From the NCBI RefSeq assembly GCF_014489575.1, contig NZ_CP060789.1:1984001-2048000 (forward strand): a stretch of DNA of 64,000 bases. Direction: 5' to 3'. A program made the position numbers and the translations under genes. The DNA is from Tessaracoccus defluvii (GTDB lineage: Bacteria > Actinomycetota > Actinomycetes > Propionibacteriales > Propionibacteriaceae). The notes under the pieces were generated by a model. It worked only from the letters and a program-made list of their open reading frames with translations, searched no databases and was not told the DNA's origin. Below, one piece after another: positions 26,605 through 37,054 of this stretch (positions within the stretch are counted from its first letter, which is position 1; every line of letters begins with the position of its first letter).

Positions 26605-27695
26605 GGCGGTGTCAATTCGTCGAAGCAACATCGGCTGCGAGGAGGGCTTCGAATTTTTCTCTTGGGGTGTAGAAGCCAAGGGATGCTCGGGGGCGGTCGT
26701 TGAGTTCATCAGCGATCGCGTCGAGGTAGGCCTGGTTGCTGGTGATGTAGGTCCCCTTGGGTAGGTACTCCCGGATCAGGCCGTTGGTGTTTTCGTTGGT
26801 GCCCCGTTCCCATGGCGAGCGGGGATGGGCGAAGTAGACAGGCAGGTTCACAGCAGCGGTCAACCGGGCATGCTCGGCCATCTCTGTGCCCTGGTCCCAG
26901 GTCAGCGAGGTTCGTAGTACCTCAGGGAAGGGCCACATCCGCTCGGCCACCGTGTCGGCTACCGCGACGGCTTTCTTCCCTTCGGGAAGGCCGCAGATGA
27001 CTGTGAAACGGGTGACGCGTTCAACCAGCGTGGCTGCCGCTGATTTGCCGTGGGCACCGATGATCAGGTCTCCCTCCCACGCGCCGGGGATCCTGCGTTC
27101 GGGACGTCAGCGGGCCGGTCATCGATCGAGACCATCGCGACGATCGGCGCTCCGCGCCCTTCCTTTGAGCGTGGTTTACGGCTGGTGCGCTTGGACCTGA
27201 GCATCACCGAGTTACGGGCCAGCTCGCCCTTGGGGAGGGCGTAGATGAACCGGTAGATCGCCTCATGGGAGACCTGAGCACCATCAGCGGGTGTGGAGTG
27301 GACCATGGTCTCCACAGTGGGGTCAGTGGCCTCCAGACGCAACCGTCCAGCGATCTGGCGTGGTGTTCGGGATCGTTTCAGGTCGCCCAGCACGCGGGCC
27401 CGCAGTACCGGGTCGGCATCGATTTTGCGGGTCTGGGGGCGTCGGCGGCGGCGCTGGGCCTCGACGTCGGCTCGGACCACGCGGTAGCCGCAGGTCTTGG
27501 TGGCGTTACGACGGACTTCACGGCTGATGACGGACGGGGCCCGGTCAAGGTGGACCGCGATCCGTCGGATACCCCAGCCGGCCTTCAGACCTGTGGAGAT
27601 CTCGGCCCTGTCGTGGGCGGTCAGTGGTCGTCGTTGCGTCACGCCGGAGAACCTCTCATCAACCTGCAGTGTTGCTTCCACGGTATGACACTGCC
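26605..27695 (-). mobile_element. IS30-family element, copy 1 (inverted)
   Basis: 1091 bp, with terminal repeats GGCGGTGTCAATTCGTCGAAG (at 26605) and GGCAGTGTCATACCGTGGAAG (inverse, ending 27695). It is nearly identical to the copies at 33465 and 35549 but oriented the other way. Flanking triplets differ (GCG and AAG), so no target duplication is present, as expected after recombination between copies. Confidence 0.92.
26612..27681 (-). pseudogene. IS30 transposase, frameshifted copy
   Basis: Same transposase as the intact copy at 35563-36633, but one C is missing near 27105 (GACGTCCCGAAC instead of GACGTCCCCGAAC), which splits it into an N-terminal part with the Xre-like DNA-binding region and a C-terminal part with the DDE catalytic region. 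It could be decay or a sequencing indel. Confidence 0.85.
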
Positions 27696-27732
27696 AAGGC
27701 ACTCCGTAGGTGAAGCGTACTTCGTGGTCCAC
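27696..27732 (-). pseudogene. N-terminal start of a GNAT gene split by IS30
   Basis: Reading the minus strand from GTG at 27732 gives VDHEVRFTYGVP and then the IS30 edge. The sequence matches the usual beginning of the GNAT whose remainder (PTSEELVSLYNAVSWSAYT onwards) starts after the other IS30 copy at 36641. Removing two bases joins them in frame. Short, so judged with caution. Confidence 0.4.
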
Positions 27733-27736
27733 CGGT

Positions 27737-29101
27737 ATGTCCGTGACCGGCGATGGCGGCGCGGTGATCGCCCACGCCGGCAGCATTGGACTCAGGATGC
27801 TGGCCGAGAACACCGGCCTGACCGGAGCCCTATTGACGGCGATGGCCCGGCGTTCGTTCATCCCCTCGGTGCATGACCGCGGCCAGGTACTGACCGATGT
27901 CGCGGTGATGCTCGCCGACGGCGGGGAGGCGATCTCCGACATCGACGTGCTGCGCCACCAGGGGCAGGTGCTGGGGCCGGTCGCGTCTGCTCCGACGGTG
28001 TGGCGGGCGTTGGACGAGGTCACCGACGCCAGGCGCAGGAAGATCCAGGCGGCCCGGGCCCGCGTCCGTCGCCACGTCTGGGCCCAACTGACAGCCGCTG
28101 GCGGTGTCCCGGCCTCGAAGGTCGCCGGGACCGATCTCGGCAGCACGGTGGTGTTGGATGTCGATGCCACGATCGTGGTGACGCATTCGGAGAAGGAGTT
28201 GGCGTCGCCGACGTTTAAGAGGACGTTCGGGCATCACCCGATCGGTGTGTGGTGCGACAACACGGGCGAGTTCCTCGCCGCCGCGCTGCGGACCGGCCGG
28301 GCGGGGTCGAACACGGCCGCCGACCACATTCAGGTCCTGGGAGAGGCGATCACCCAGATCCCGATGCCGTATCGACGCAACCTGTTGATCCGCTGCGACG
28401 GTGCCGGCGCCTCTCACCAGTTGCTGGACTGGCTCCATGCGCAAGGCCAAGTCAGAGGCAGGACGCTGCACTACAGCGTGGGGTTCACGATCGGCGAGAA
28501 GGTGCGTGCCGCGATCACCGAACTTCCCGCAGGCTTGTGGTCCCCCGCGCTCACCGCTGAGGGTGAGGTCCGAGAAGGCGGGGACGTCGCCGAACTGACC
28601 GGACTGCTGGACCTGACCAGTTGGCCGGCCGGGATGAGGGTGATCCTGCGCCGCGAACGCCCCCATCCCGGGGCTCAACTGTCGCTGTTCGAAGTCCACG
28701 ACGGGTGGCGGTATCAAGCGTTTGCCACCAACACCACGAGCGGCACTCTGCAGTTCCTGGAGGCCCGGCATCGGGCGCATGCCCGGGTCGAGGACCGGAT
28801 CCGTCACGCCAAGGATTCTGGGCTGGGACGTTTCCCGTCTCGCGAGTTCGCCATCAACCAGACCTGGCTTGCACTGACGATGATCGCCGCCGATCTGGTG
28901 GCCTGGCTCAAGATGCTCGCCCTCGACGGCGACCTCGCCAAAGCCGAACCAAAGGCACTCAGGTATCGGCTGCTGCACGTCCCGGCAAGACTCGTTCACG
29001 GCGCCCGACGGCGACGACTGCGTCTACCCAAGACCTGGCCCTGGGTCGAGCACCTGGTGGCCGCGTTCGCCCGGATCGCCGCGATCCCACCACCGCACTG
29101 A
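27737..29101 (+). CDS. IS1380-family transposase
   Basis: A transposase of about 454 residues of the IS1380 (IS1677-like) group. Motifs: HDRGQVLTDVAVMLADGGEAISD near the N-terminus, VLDVDATIVVTHSEKE with the first catalytic Asp, RCDGAGASHQLLDWL with the second, and GRFPSREFAINQTWLALTM near the C-terminal Glu. ATG at 27737 gives the family's early SVTGDGGAVIAHAG start. The gene is complete, but only about 40 bases separate it from an IS30 end and no left terminal repeat was found, so the element itself is probably truncated on that side and immobile. Confidence 0.85.
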   Translation: MSVTGDGGAVIAHAGSIGLRMLAENTGLTGALLTAMARRSFIPSVHDRGQVLTDVAVMLADGGEAISDIDVLRHQGQVLGPVASAPTVWRALDEVTDARRRKIQAARARVRRHVWAQLTAAGGVPASKVAGTDLGSTVVLDVDATIVVTHSEKELASPTFKRTFGHHPIGVWCDNTGEFLAAALRTGRAGSNTAADHIQVLGEAITQIPMPYRRNLLIRCDGAGASHQLLDWLHAQGQVRGRTLHYSVGFTIGEKVRAAITELPAGLWSPALTAEGEVREGGDVAELTGLLDLTSWPAGMRVILRRERPHPGAQLSLFEVHDGWRYQAFATNTTSGTLQFLEARHRAHARVEDRIRHAKDSGLGRFPSREFAINQTWLALTMIAADLVAWLKMLALDGDLAKAEPKALRYRLLHVPARLVHGARRRRLRLPKTWPWVEHLVAAFARIAAIPPPH

Positions 29102-29268
29102 CCCCACCCCGTCCGCACCAAGCCGAGGAAACCTGGAGAACCGCCCACCGGCAGCGTCAGCCGGCCAACAGTCACGCCCTCACCCGGCCCAGTGTTCAGA
29201 TCGGGCGCCGACAGCCCAGCTGGCAGCTCTCAAGCCGCCTCATGAAAGAGGGAGGATAGGCTGGCCCC

Positions 29269-31968
29269 GTGACCATCACCCCCACCGAAGCCACCCCCTG
29301 GGCCGAGCAGGCCGACGCCGTCGCGGCGTCGCTCGGCTCGTCAGCCGCGGGGCTCACCACCGCCGACGTCGACCTGCGCCTCGAAAGGGACGGCGGGAAC
29401 GAGCTCCCGACGCCGGCTCCGAAGCCCGCCTGGCTGAGGTTCCTGGCCCACTTCAACGACCTGCTCGTCTACATCCTCATCGCCGCGGCGGCGCTCAAGG
29501 CGATCAGCGGCGACTGGATCGACTTCACCGTCATCGCCGTCGTCATCGTTGCGACCGCGCTCATCGGCTTCATCCAGGAGGGGCGGGCCGCGTCCGCGCT
29601 CGCCAGCCTTCAGACGATGCAGTCGCAGGAGGCCCAGGCGCTGCGGGACGGCACCTGGGGCGTCGTCGACGCCGCGACGCTCGTCGCCGGCGACATCGTG
29701 CGGCTGCGCTCCGGCGACCGCGTGCCCGCGGACCTGCGGCTCGTGACCGCGTCGTCGCTGCAGGCCGACGAGGCCGCCCTCACCGGCGAGTCGGTGCCCT
29801 CGCAGAAGGAGGTCGACGCCGTCGAGGCGGGCGCGGGCGTGGGCGACCGCACCTCCATGCTCTTCTCGGGCACCCTGATCACCACGGGCACCGCCGAGGG
29901 CGTCGTGGTCGCGACCGGCGGTCGCACCGAGATCGGCAAGATCTCCGCGCTCGTCGCCGAGCAGGACAAGCTCGACACCCCGCTCGCCCGGCAGCTGAAC
30001 AGGCTGGGCACGCAGTTGGCGGGCCTCATCGGCATCCTCGCCGTCGCCATGCTGGCCATCGGCTACTTCGTGCACCGCCTCGCCGCCGACGACCTGATCT
30101 CGGCCGCCATCGGATTCGCCGTCGCCGCCGTGCCCGAGGGCCTCCCCGCGCTCGTCACCATCACCCTCGCCCTCGGCGTGCAGCAGATGGCGAAGCGCAA
30201 CGCCATCACCCGCAAGATGGCCGCCGTCGAGACGCTGGGCTCGGTCACGACGATCTGCTCCGACAAGACCGGCACCCTCACCCAGAACGAGATGACGGTG
30301 CGCACCGTCGTCACCGCGCAGGGCACCTACGACGTCGAGGGCACCGGCTACCGGCCGGAGGGCCGCGTCACCGCCGACGGCGCCGTCGCCGAGTTGGCCG
30401 AGCACCCGGACCTCGCGGCGCTCGTCACCGCGGCCGGGGCAGCCAACGACGCGCGGGTCGAGGAGACGCCGGAGGGCTGGCGCGTCGTCGGCCAGCCGAC
30501 CGAAGGCGCGCTCGACGTCCTGGCGGCCAAGGCGGGGGCGGACATCGAGGCGGTGGCGCGGGTGGCGCAGGTGCCCTTCGAGTCCGCCCACAAGTTCTCC
30601 GCGACGCTCGACGACGTCCCCGGCGTCGGTCGCGTCGTCCACGCGCTGGGCGCGCCCGACCGGCTGCTCGACCGGGCCACGACCCAGCTCGGCCACGACG
30701 GCGAGCTGGTGGGCGTCGACCGCGAGGCCTGGGAACACCACATCGACGTGCTGTCCGGGAAGGGCCTGCGCGTCCTGGCTGCGGCCTCCCGCCCCGCCGA
30801 CGGCGTGGAGGGCATCGAGCTGGACGACCTCGACTCCGGCCTCACCTTCCTCGGCCTCTGCGGCATCGTCGACCCGCCGCGGCCCGAGGTGCGCGACGCG
30901 ATCCGCGAGTCCCACACCGCAGGCATCCGCGTGAAGATGATCACCGGCGACCACGCGGGCACCGCCGTCGCGATCTCGCGGGAGTTGGGCATCGCCCCCG
31001 CGGAGGGCGACGTCCCCGCCCTGACCGGCGCCGAGCTCGAGGCCATGAGCCAGGAGGAGCTCGCCGAGGTCGCGCGCGACGTCGACATCTACGCCCGCAC
31101 GTCGCCGGAGCACAAGCTGCGCATCGTGCAGGCCCTGCAGACCCACGGCGAGGTCGTCGCGATGACCGGCGACGGCGTCAACGACGCGCCCTCGATCACG
31201 CGGGCCGACGTCGGCGTCGCCATGGGCATCAAGGGCACGGAGGCGACGAAGGAGGCCGCCGACATCGTGCTGGCCGACGACAACTTCGCCACCATCGAGC
31301 GCGCGGTCGAGGAGGGGCGCCGGATCTACGACAACATCCGCAAGTCGGTGGTCTTCCTGCTGCCGACCAACGGCGCCCAGTCGCTGGTCATCCTCGTCGC
31401 GGTGCTCTTCGGTTGGGCGCTGCCGCTGTCGCCGGTGCAGATCCTGTGGATCAACCTCGTCACCGCCCTGACGCTGTCGCTCGCCCTGGCCGGCGAGCCG
31501 GCCGAGCCCGGCATCATGGAGCGCCCTCCGCGCTCCCCCAAGGAGCAGGTGTTGGCGCCGCGCGCGATCGCGCTCGTCCTGTGGACGTCGGTGCTCATCG
31601 GCGGCGCCACCCTCGGCGTGTACCTCTACGGCCGCGCGAACGCCGACACGTACGCCATCGGCCAGACGACCGCGGTCACGATGCTCGCGTTCGGCCAGCT
31701 CGCCTTCCTGTTCAACTGCCGCTTCCTGAACAGCTCGTCGCTGACCCCGCGGGTGCTTGTGGGCAACCGGGCGGTGTGGGTCGCCGCGGGCCTGATGATC
31801 GCGCTGCAGGCGGTCTACGTGTACGCGCCGTTCATGCACTCCTGGTTCGGATCCGCCCCGCTCGACCTCGCGCACTGGCTCGGCGTGCTGTTGCTGAGCC
31901 TCGGCATCTTCCTCGTGGTCGAGCTCGGCAAGTGGGCGAGCCGACGCGTCTTCGGCGCCAGTCGCTGA
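29269..31968 (+). CDS. P-type cation-transporting ATPase (P2, calcium-type)
   Basis: An 899-residue P2-type ATPase that should move Ca2+ or a related cation out of the cell at the cost of ATP. In order: an N-terminal cation-ATPase domain ([17 protein letters not shown]), the actuator motif LTGESVP, membrane motif [12 protein letters not shown], the phosphorylated Asp in [15 protein letters not shown] (about residue 332), the hinge motif [18 protein letters not shown] (about residue 634), and four C-terminal membrane segments. Length and all catalytic motifs are intact. The GTG at 29269 follows a GGCTGG-containing leader. It lies inside the block that appears inverted between IS30 copies. Confidence 0.93.
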   Translation: MTITPTEATPWAEQADAVAASLGSSAAGLTTADVDLRLERDGGNELPTPAPKPAWLRFLAHFNDLLVYILIAAAALKAISGDWIDFTVIAVVIVATALIGFIQEGRAASALASLQTMQSQEAQALRDGTWGVVDAATLVAGDIVRLRSGDRVPADLRLVTASSLQADEAALTGESVPSQKEVDAVEAGAGVGDRTSMLFSGTLITTGTAEGVVVATGGRTEIGKISALVAEQDKLDTPLARQLNRLGTQLAGLIGILAVAMLAIGYFVHRLAADDLISAAIGFAVAAVPEGLPALVTITLALGVQQMAKRNAITRKMAAVETLGSVTTICSDKTGTLTQNEMTVRTVVTAQGTYDVEGTGYRPEGRVTADGAVAELAEHPDLAALVTAAGAANDARVEETPEGWRVVGQPTEGALDVLAAKAGADIEAVARVAQVPFESAHKFSATLDDVPGVGRVVHALGAPDRLLDRATTQLGHDGELVGVDREAWEHHIDVLSGKGLRVLAAASRPADGVEGIELDDLDSGLTFLGLCGIVDPPRPEVRDAIRESHTAGIRVKMITGDHAGTAVAISRELGIAPAEGDVPALTGAELEAMSQEELAEVARDVDIYARTSPEHKLRIVQALQTHGEVVAMTGDGVNDAPSITRADVGVAMGIKGTEATKEAADIVLADDNFATIERAVEEGRRIYDNIRKSVVFLLPTNGAQSLVILVAVLFGWALPLSPVQILWINLVTALTLSLALAGEPAEPGIMERPPRSPKEQVLAPRAIALVLWTSVLIGGATLGVYLYGRANADTYAIGQTTAVTMLAFGQLAFLFNCRFLNSSSLTPRVLVGNRAVWVAAGLMIALQAVYVYAPFMHSWFGSAPLDLAHWLGVLLLSLGIFLVVELGKWASRRVFGASR

Positions 31969-31974
31969 GGCGCG

Positions 31975-32335
31975 GGGCTGAGAGTGCCCGCGGAGGGCGC
32001 CACCTACCCGACAGTGTCGATCCGTTGCCCCCCGCGGGCTGCCCTCACGGATCGCGTATCCGGCCTCACCCGCAAGGTCGGCCCTCATCAGCACCGCCGA
32101 CCCCACCAGGTCGAACAGTTCGTGTGACCACCCCATCTCACTCAGCACGGCACCGGCCAGGCTCAGCAGCGCCCACCCCCTCCGTGAGGACCCGCTGCGC
32201 CACGCTGCGAGCCCGGCCACGCCGGCGATGCCGACGAGCGCGATCGCGAACAGCCGATCCGGTGGCGCGACGAGCAGGGCGACCCCCTCAACCGCCCCCA
32301 AGGGCGTGAACCCCAACGCAACGGGCCGGAGATCG
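31975..32335 (-). pseudogene. Small hydrophobic protein, probable remnant
   Basis: A minus-strand frame contains LGFTPLGAVEGVALLVAP, then two hydrophobic stretches (LFAIALVGIAGVAGLAAW and GWALLSLAGAVLSEMGW) and HELFDLVGSAVLMRADLAG. It reads as a real membrane protein, but has only a possible TTG start, and reaches a sensible stop (near 31998) only if one base is changed in a run of six G. Family unknown. It follows parE closely on the same strand. Confidence 0.35.
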
Positions 32336-32350
32336 GGCAGGTAGGCGCGT

Positions 32351-32641
32351 TTACAGGTGCCTCGTCGGGTCCATCCGTTGATGCAGAATCCGGATGACGT
32401 CGACGCCGCCGGCGCGTTCGACGTAGAAAGGCGCGTGGCTGCCAATGCCATACCGCCGATAGCCGACGCGGATCTCGTCGCAGGAGCGCCCGCGACGAGG
32501 ATCGTCGGCGATACGTTCAATCGCAGACCTGATCTCTGTCACATATGTCTCTGCTTGGCGGATGTCCCTGCGCTCCTCGGTGGAGTCCCAGATCGACGAG
32601 AGGTCGCGCTGCGCGGCTGGGGAGAGACGGTAGTTGCTCAC
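32351..32641 (-). CDS. parE: ParE/RelE-superfamily toxin
   Basis: A 96-residue type II toxin. The ParE-like fold is shown by RLSPAAQRDLSSIWDSTEERRD, a helical hairpin, then RIADDPRRGRSCDEIR and the final VIRILHQRMDPTRHL, typical of ParE proteins that attack DNA gyrase. Its ATG overlaps the parD stop (32638-32641), so the toxin is made only together with its antitoxin. Start confirmed by that overlap. Confidence 0.9.
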   Translation of the reverse strand: MSNYRLSPAAQRDLSSIWDSTEERRDIRQAETYVTEIRSAIERIADDPRRGRSCDEIRVGYRRYGIGSHAPFYVERAGGVDVIRILHQRMDPTRHL

Positions 32642-32871
32642 GACTTCTTCGCGGCGATGAAGGCGTCGAAGTCGAACTCTTCCGGCACGCCGCTCTCCTC
32701 GCCCGCGACCAGAGCCGCACGAAGAGCCCCCAAGCGTGTGTCCTGGTCCTCGAGGAGCCGGAGGCCGGCGCGGATGACCTCGCTGGCGGAGCGGTAACGA
32801 CCCGACGAGACCTCGCGGGAAAGGAAGTCCGTGAAGTGATCATCCAAGCTGATCGACGTGTTCTGCGCCAT
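32638..32871 (-). CDS. parD: ParD-family antitoxin
   Basis: A 77-residue ribbon-helix-helix antitoxin: NTSISLDDHFTDFLSREVSS followed by GRYRSASEVIRAGLRLLEDQ, then an acidic C-terminal tail that would wrap the toxin. First gene of the parDE operon, 4-base overlap with parE. A small palindrome lies 13-23 bases upstream of the start. Confidence 0.9.
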   Translation of the reverse strand: MAQNTSISLDDHFTDFLSREVSSGRYRSASEVIRAGLRLLEDQDTRLGALRAALVAGEESGVPEEFDFDAFIAAKKS

Positions 32872-32883
32872 GACAGAAGACTG

Positions 32884-32894
32884 CCAATGATTGG
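32884..32894. promoter_or_regulatory. Candidate ParD operator
   Basis: CCAAT-G-ATTGG is a perfect 5-bp inverted repeat 13 bases upstream of the parD ATG on the minus strand, the place where ParD-type repressors bind their own promoter. Confidence 0.4.
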
Positions 32895-33464
32895 TAGCGA
32901 TCAGTCCGGCAGACCTGCTGACGAGCCGTCCTGACTCGCACTGACGCTAACTATTCCTGACGCGCTAACGAGGCAAGAGACAGGAGAAGCCCAGGTGGAA
33001 GCAAGGTTGAGGGTCACAAGCACGCACGGTCTTGTTGGGGTGGTGGCGGCTCTGTCGCTGCTCCTCAGTGGTTGTGGTGGCGGTGGCAGCGAAGCAACGA
33101 CACAGACCACTGACTCCACCGTCGATGCTTCGGAAGACGCCTCATCGGTCGCGGAGGACGAGCAGGTTGATGGGACCGCTCAGACATCGGTTGCTCCTGT
33201 GGTCTTTCCGCAAGGTTGGGACATCCCAGAGGTCACTGGCGTCACGGTGACTGACTGGGCGATGACGTACGGTCACGCAGGGGAGTTTCGTAGTGGCTCG
33301 GTCAGCGCCGATGCGACCAAAGAGCAGGCGAAGGCATGGGTCGAAAGTGTCGGGACGTACTGGGGTGAATCGATCTCCGGCAACGACCAGTTGGAACGCT
33401 GGATGGTCAGCAAGGTGCGATCAACCGACATATTGTCTGCTACCGCTACTCGCCAGAAGGACGG

Positions 33465-34555
33465 GGCAGTGTCATACCGTGGAAGCAACACTGCAGGTTG
33501 ATGAGAGGTTCTCCGGCGTGACGCAACGACGACCACTGACCGCCCACGACAGGGCCGAGATCTCCACAGGTCTGAAGGCCGGCTGGGGTATCCGACGGAT
33601 CGCGGTCCACCTTGACCGGGCCCCGTCCGTCATCAGCCGTGAAGTCCGTCGTAACGCCACCAAGACCTGCGGCTACCGCGTGGTCCGAGCCGACGTCGAG
33701 GCCCAGCGCCGCCGCCGACGCCCCCAGACCCGCAAAATCGATGCCGACCCGGTACTGCGGGCCCGCGTGCTGGGCGACCTGAAACGATCCCGAACACCAC
33801 GCCAGATCGCTGGACGGTTGCGTCTGGAGGCCACTGACCCCACTGTGGAGACCATGGTCCACTCCACACCCGCTGATGGTGCTCAGGTCTCCCATGAGGC
33901 GATCTACCGGTTCATCTACGCCCTCCCCAAGGGCGAGCTGGCCCGTAACTCGGTGATGCTCAGGTCCAAGCGCACCAGCCGTAAACCACGCTCAAAGGAA
34001 GGGCGCGGAGCGCCGATCGTCGCGATGGTCTCGATCGATGACCGGCCCGCTGACGTCCCCGAACGCAGGATCCCCGGCGCGTGGGAGGGAGACCTGATCA
34101 TCGGTGCCCACGGCAAATCAGCGGCAGCCACGCTGGTTGAACGCGTCACCCGTTTCACAGTCATCTGCGGCCTTCCCGAAGGGAAGAAAGCCGTCGCGGT
34201 AGCCGACACGGTGGCCGAGCGGATGTGGCCCTTCCCTGAGGTACTACGAACCTCGCTGACCTGGGACCAGGGCACAGAGATGGCCGAGCATGCCCGGTTG
34301 ACCGCTGCTGTGAACCTGCCTGTCTACTTCGCCCATCCCCGCTCGCCATGGGAACGGGGCACCAACGAAAACACCAACGGCCTGATCCGGGAGTACCTAC
34401 CCAAGGGGACCTACATCACCAGCAACCAGGCCTACCTCGACGCGATCGCTGATGAACTCAACGACCGCCCCGAGCATCCCTTGGCTTCTACACCCCAAGA
34501 GAAAAATTCGAAGCCCTCCTCGCAGCCGATGTTGCTTCGACGAATTGACACCGCC
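33465..34555 (+). mobile_element. IS30-family element, copy 2
   Basis: 1091 bp with the same terminal repeats as the other copies and flanked by a 3-bp target duplication CGG (33462-33464 and 34556-34558). It is the only one of the three copies with matching flanks, so it marks a simple insertion into the lipoprotein gene. Confidence 0.93.
33479..34548 (+). pseudogene. IS30 transposase, frameshifted near C-terminus
   Basis: Identical over most of its length to the intact transposase at 35563, but one C is missing near 34472 (run of four instead of five), which changes the last about 27 residues and removes the normal REKFEALLAADV ending. The catalytic part is kept. It may be a base-calling error. 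Confidence 0.85.
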
Positions 34556-35413
34556 CGGCTCTGTTCTCTTTTACTACTTAGCCGTGCCGGGCGTCGCGTA
34601 TAAGCCGATCACTTTGCCTGACAGTTGGAGCGTTCTTCCGTTGCCCGAAGGGATCGATGTCGATGGCGCATCGGTGACCGAACACGGCACTACACCACCG
34701 ACGTATGAACTGATGTTCGGGGACTTGGTTGTTGTCCCTGCACTCGGAACGTGGATCTCTTCCTTGGGGGCGGACGGCTGGCACGTTGGTGCGGACGGAA
34801 CCTCCGCGAGCAATGGCGAGTTCTCGGTGTCCTACGAGGTCAAGACACAGTACGGCGACTCCGCCAAGATCTACATTGAGCCGGTTGCAGGAACCGCCAT
34901 CGATCTCCCACGCGGCGGAGAGGTTTCTGCAACTTCATCAACGTCAGAGACTGCTACGTCTGTCGAAGGAGCCTACGCGGGTGCCGGTGGGGATGTTCCT
35001 GACGGAGCAATCGAGATGCCGCGCAGCACTTCCGTCAATCAGTACAACGAGAACCCTTACCAGGTTCAGTCTCCTTCGGGAAACCTGACGTGCGTGGTCT
35101 CTGACTATCACGACGGTGGGATGACTTGCGTAATCCGTTCCGCGTGGTCAGAAGGGAAGCAAGCGGTGGCGGACATCCCTGAGTCGGGCGAAGTGTCGTT
35201 CGCCGTTGCGGGTAGCGCGCTGGACTGGATCGCCGGAGAAGCCCCGAGCCTGGAGTACGGGCAAGTCGCCTATCAGGGTGACTACGTGTGCGCCTCGGAA
35301 GAGGGCGGTATGACCTGCTGGAACGCCAAGAGCGGTCACGGACTGCTCATGAACGCGGACGGTTTCAAGACCTTCTGATCCGCACACCTCCCACCAAGAA
35401 AGAAGAGAACACC

Positions 35414-35548
35414 GTGTCAAAGAAGAAGAACGCTGAGTTCAAGTCGGCTCTTGAACTTGCTCAAACTGACCGTGAGCCTGAGGTGCTCGCGGCTGCCAAT
35501 CAGGCGAACGCGCTCTTTCAAAGCATCAACTCGGGTGCGTTGGACGCC
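35414..35548 (+). pseudogene. N-terminal half of a small gene split by IS30
   Basis: GTG at 35414 after an AAGAAAGAAG site opens 45 codons (SKKKNAEFKSALELAQTDRE, then a helical segment ending NSGALDA) that stop at the IS30 edge. The partner half is probably at 26423-26604 beyond the inverted IS30 copy. It probably forms an operon with the upstream lipoprotein gene. Confidence 0.6.
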
Positions 35549-36640
35549 GGCAGTGTCATACCGTGGAAGCAACACTGCAGGTTGATGAGAGGTTCTCCGG
35601 CGTGACGCAACGACGACCACTGACCGCCCACGACAGGGCCGAGATCTCCACAGGTCTGAAGGCCGGCTGGGGTATCCGACGGATCGCGGTCCACCTTGAC
35701 CGGGCCCCGTCCGTCATCAGCCGTGAAGTCCGTCGTAACGCCACCAAGACCTGCGGCTACCGCGTGGTCCGAGCCGACGTCGAGGCCCAGCGCCGCCGCC
35801 GACGCCCCCAGACCCGCAAAATCGATGCCGACCCGGTACTGCGGGCCCGCGTGCTGGGCGACCTGAAACGATCCCGAACACCACGCCAGATCGCTGGACG
35901 GTTGCGTCTGGAGGCCACTGACCCCACTGTGGAGACCATGGTCCACTCCACACCCGCTGATGGTGCTCAGGTCTCCCATGAGGCGATCTACCGGTTCATC
36001 TACGCCCTCCCCAAGGGCGAGCTGGCCCGTAACTCGGTGATGCTCAGGTCCAAGCGCACCAGCCGTAAACCACGCTCAAAGGAAGGGCGCGGAGCGCCGA
36101 TCGTCGCGATGGTCTCGATCGATGACCGGCCCGCTGACGTCCCCGAACGCAGGATCCCCGGCGCGTGGGAGGGAGACCTGATCATCGGTGCCCACGGCAA
36201 ATCAGCGGCAGCCACGCTGGTTGAACGCGTCACCCGTTTCACAGTCATCTGCGGCCTTCCCGAAGGGAAGAAAGCCGTCGCGGTAGCCGACACGGTGGCC
36301 GAGCGGATGTGGCCCTTCCCTGAGGTACTACGAACCTCGCTGACCTGGGACCAGGGCACAGAGATGGCCGAGCATGCCCGGTTGACCGCTGCTGTGAACC
36401 TGCCTGTCTACTTCGCCCATCCCCGCTCGCCATGGGAACGGGGCACCAACGAAAACACCAACGGCCTGATCCGGGAGTACCTACCCAAGGGGACCTACAT
36501 CACCAGCAACCAGGCCTACCTCGACGCGATCGCTGATGAACTCAACGACCGCCCCCGAGCATCCCTTGGCTTCTACACCCCAAGAGAAAAATTCGAAGCC
36601 CTCCTCGCAGCCGATGTTGCTTCGACGAATTGACACCGCC
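35549..36640 (+). mobile_element. IS30-family element, copy 3 (intact)
   Basis: 1092 bp, terminal repeats GGCAGTGTCATACCGTGGAAG and the inverse of GGCGGTGTCAATTCGTCGAAG. Flanking triplets GCC and CTG do not match, and the two flanks belong to different broken genes, so the present position results from recombination with copy 1 and not from simple insertion. Confidence 0.93.
35563..36633 (+). CDS. IS30-family transposase, intact
   Basis: A 356-residue transposase. The N-terminal helix-turn-helix includes LTAHDRAEISTGLKAGWGIR and APSVISREVRRN. The catalytic core has WEGDLIIGAHGKSAAATLVER (first Asp), LTWDQGTEMAEH (second Asp) and PWERGTNENTNGLIREYLPKG (Glu), the IS30 DDE set. GTG at 35563 lies within the left terminal repeat, as usual for this family. 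This copy could supply transposase to all three. Confidence 0.95.
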   Translation: MEATLQVDERFSGVTQRRPLTAHDRAEISTGLKAGWGIRRIAVHLDRAPSVISREVRRNATKTCGYRVVRADVEAQRRRRRPQTRKIDADPVLRARVLGDLKRSRTPRQIAGRLRLEATDPTVETMVHSTPADGAQVSHEAIYRFIYALPKGELARNSVMLRSKRTSRKPRSKEGRGAPIVAMVSIDDRPADVPERRIPGAWEGDLIIGAHGKSAAATLVERVTRFTVICGLPEGKKAVAVADTVAERMWPFPEVLRTSLTWDQGTEMAEHARLTAAVNLPVYFAHPRSPWERGTNENTNGLIREYLPKGTYITSNQAYLDAIADELNDRPRASLGFYTPREKFEALLAADVASTN

Positions 36641-37031
36641 CTGTCCTACATCGGAGGAACTCGTGAGCCTCTACAACGCCGTCAGTTGGTCCGCATACAC
36701 AAAGGATCCGGCTCGACTAGCGGCCGCGGTCAGAGCATCGCTGGCCGTCGCCACCGCTCGCCAAGACGGCGAACTGGTCGGTCTCGCTCGCCTTGTCGGA
36801 GACGGACAAACAATCGTGTACCTGCAAGACATCCTGATCCGACCTACCCACCAACGCCGCGGGATCGGACGCGAACTCTTCCAACGAATCTTCGCGCCGT
36901 ACAGTGATGTGCGCCAGAAGGTGCTCATCACCGACGACGAGGCCTCGCAACACGCCTTCTACAAGTCGATGGGGTTCACCGAGACCGGCGATCTCGACTA
37001 CCCCATACGGACCTTCGTTCAGTTTGGTTGA
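36641..37031 (+). pseudogene. GNAT acetyltransferase lacking its N-terminus
   Basis: From the IS30 edge the frame reads PTSEELVSLYNAVSWSAYT and runs to a stop at 37029-37031. It includes the acetyl-CoA loop HQRRGIGRELFQRIF and the DEASQHAFYKSMGF helix of GNAT enzymes. About 129 residues remain; the first dozen or so are missing and seem to lie at 27696-27732. A TTG or ATG-like start inside IS30 could still allow expression, so residual activity is possible. Confidence 0.75.
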
Positions 37032-37054
37032 TCGAGGAGCCGCGCCTCTGGCCG

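Larger units (their letters stand above)
32995..35378 (+). pseudogene. Secreted lipoprotein interrupted by IS30 copy 2
   Basis: GTG at 32995 (AGGAG upstream) starts a lipoprotein signal peptide with the lipobox LLLSGC near residue 26, then a Thr/Ser/Glu-rich linker. At 33465 the gene is cut by IS30. It resumes after 34558, where deleting the 1091-bp element and one CGG target copy restores the frame as RQKDGSVLFYYLAVPG. The second part is extracytoplasmic with paired cysteines (LTCVVSDYHDGGMTCVI and VCASEEGGMTCW). About 430 residues in total. Function unknown. A small gene starts 35 bases later. Confidence 0.75.

Noticed and set aside
29341..32520. A very long minus-strand open frame (over 1000 codons) opposite the P-type ATPase
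   Set aside because: It mirrors the third-position GC bias of the ATPase gene, has low-complexity His/Arg/Gly-rich translation and no domain. Only its first part (about 31975-32335) looks like real protein and is listed separately.
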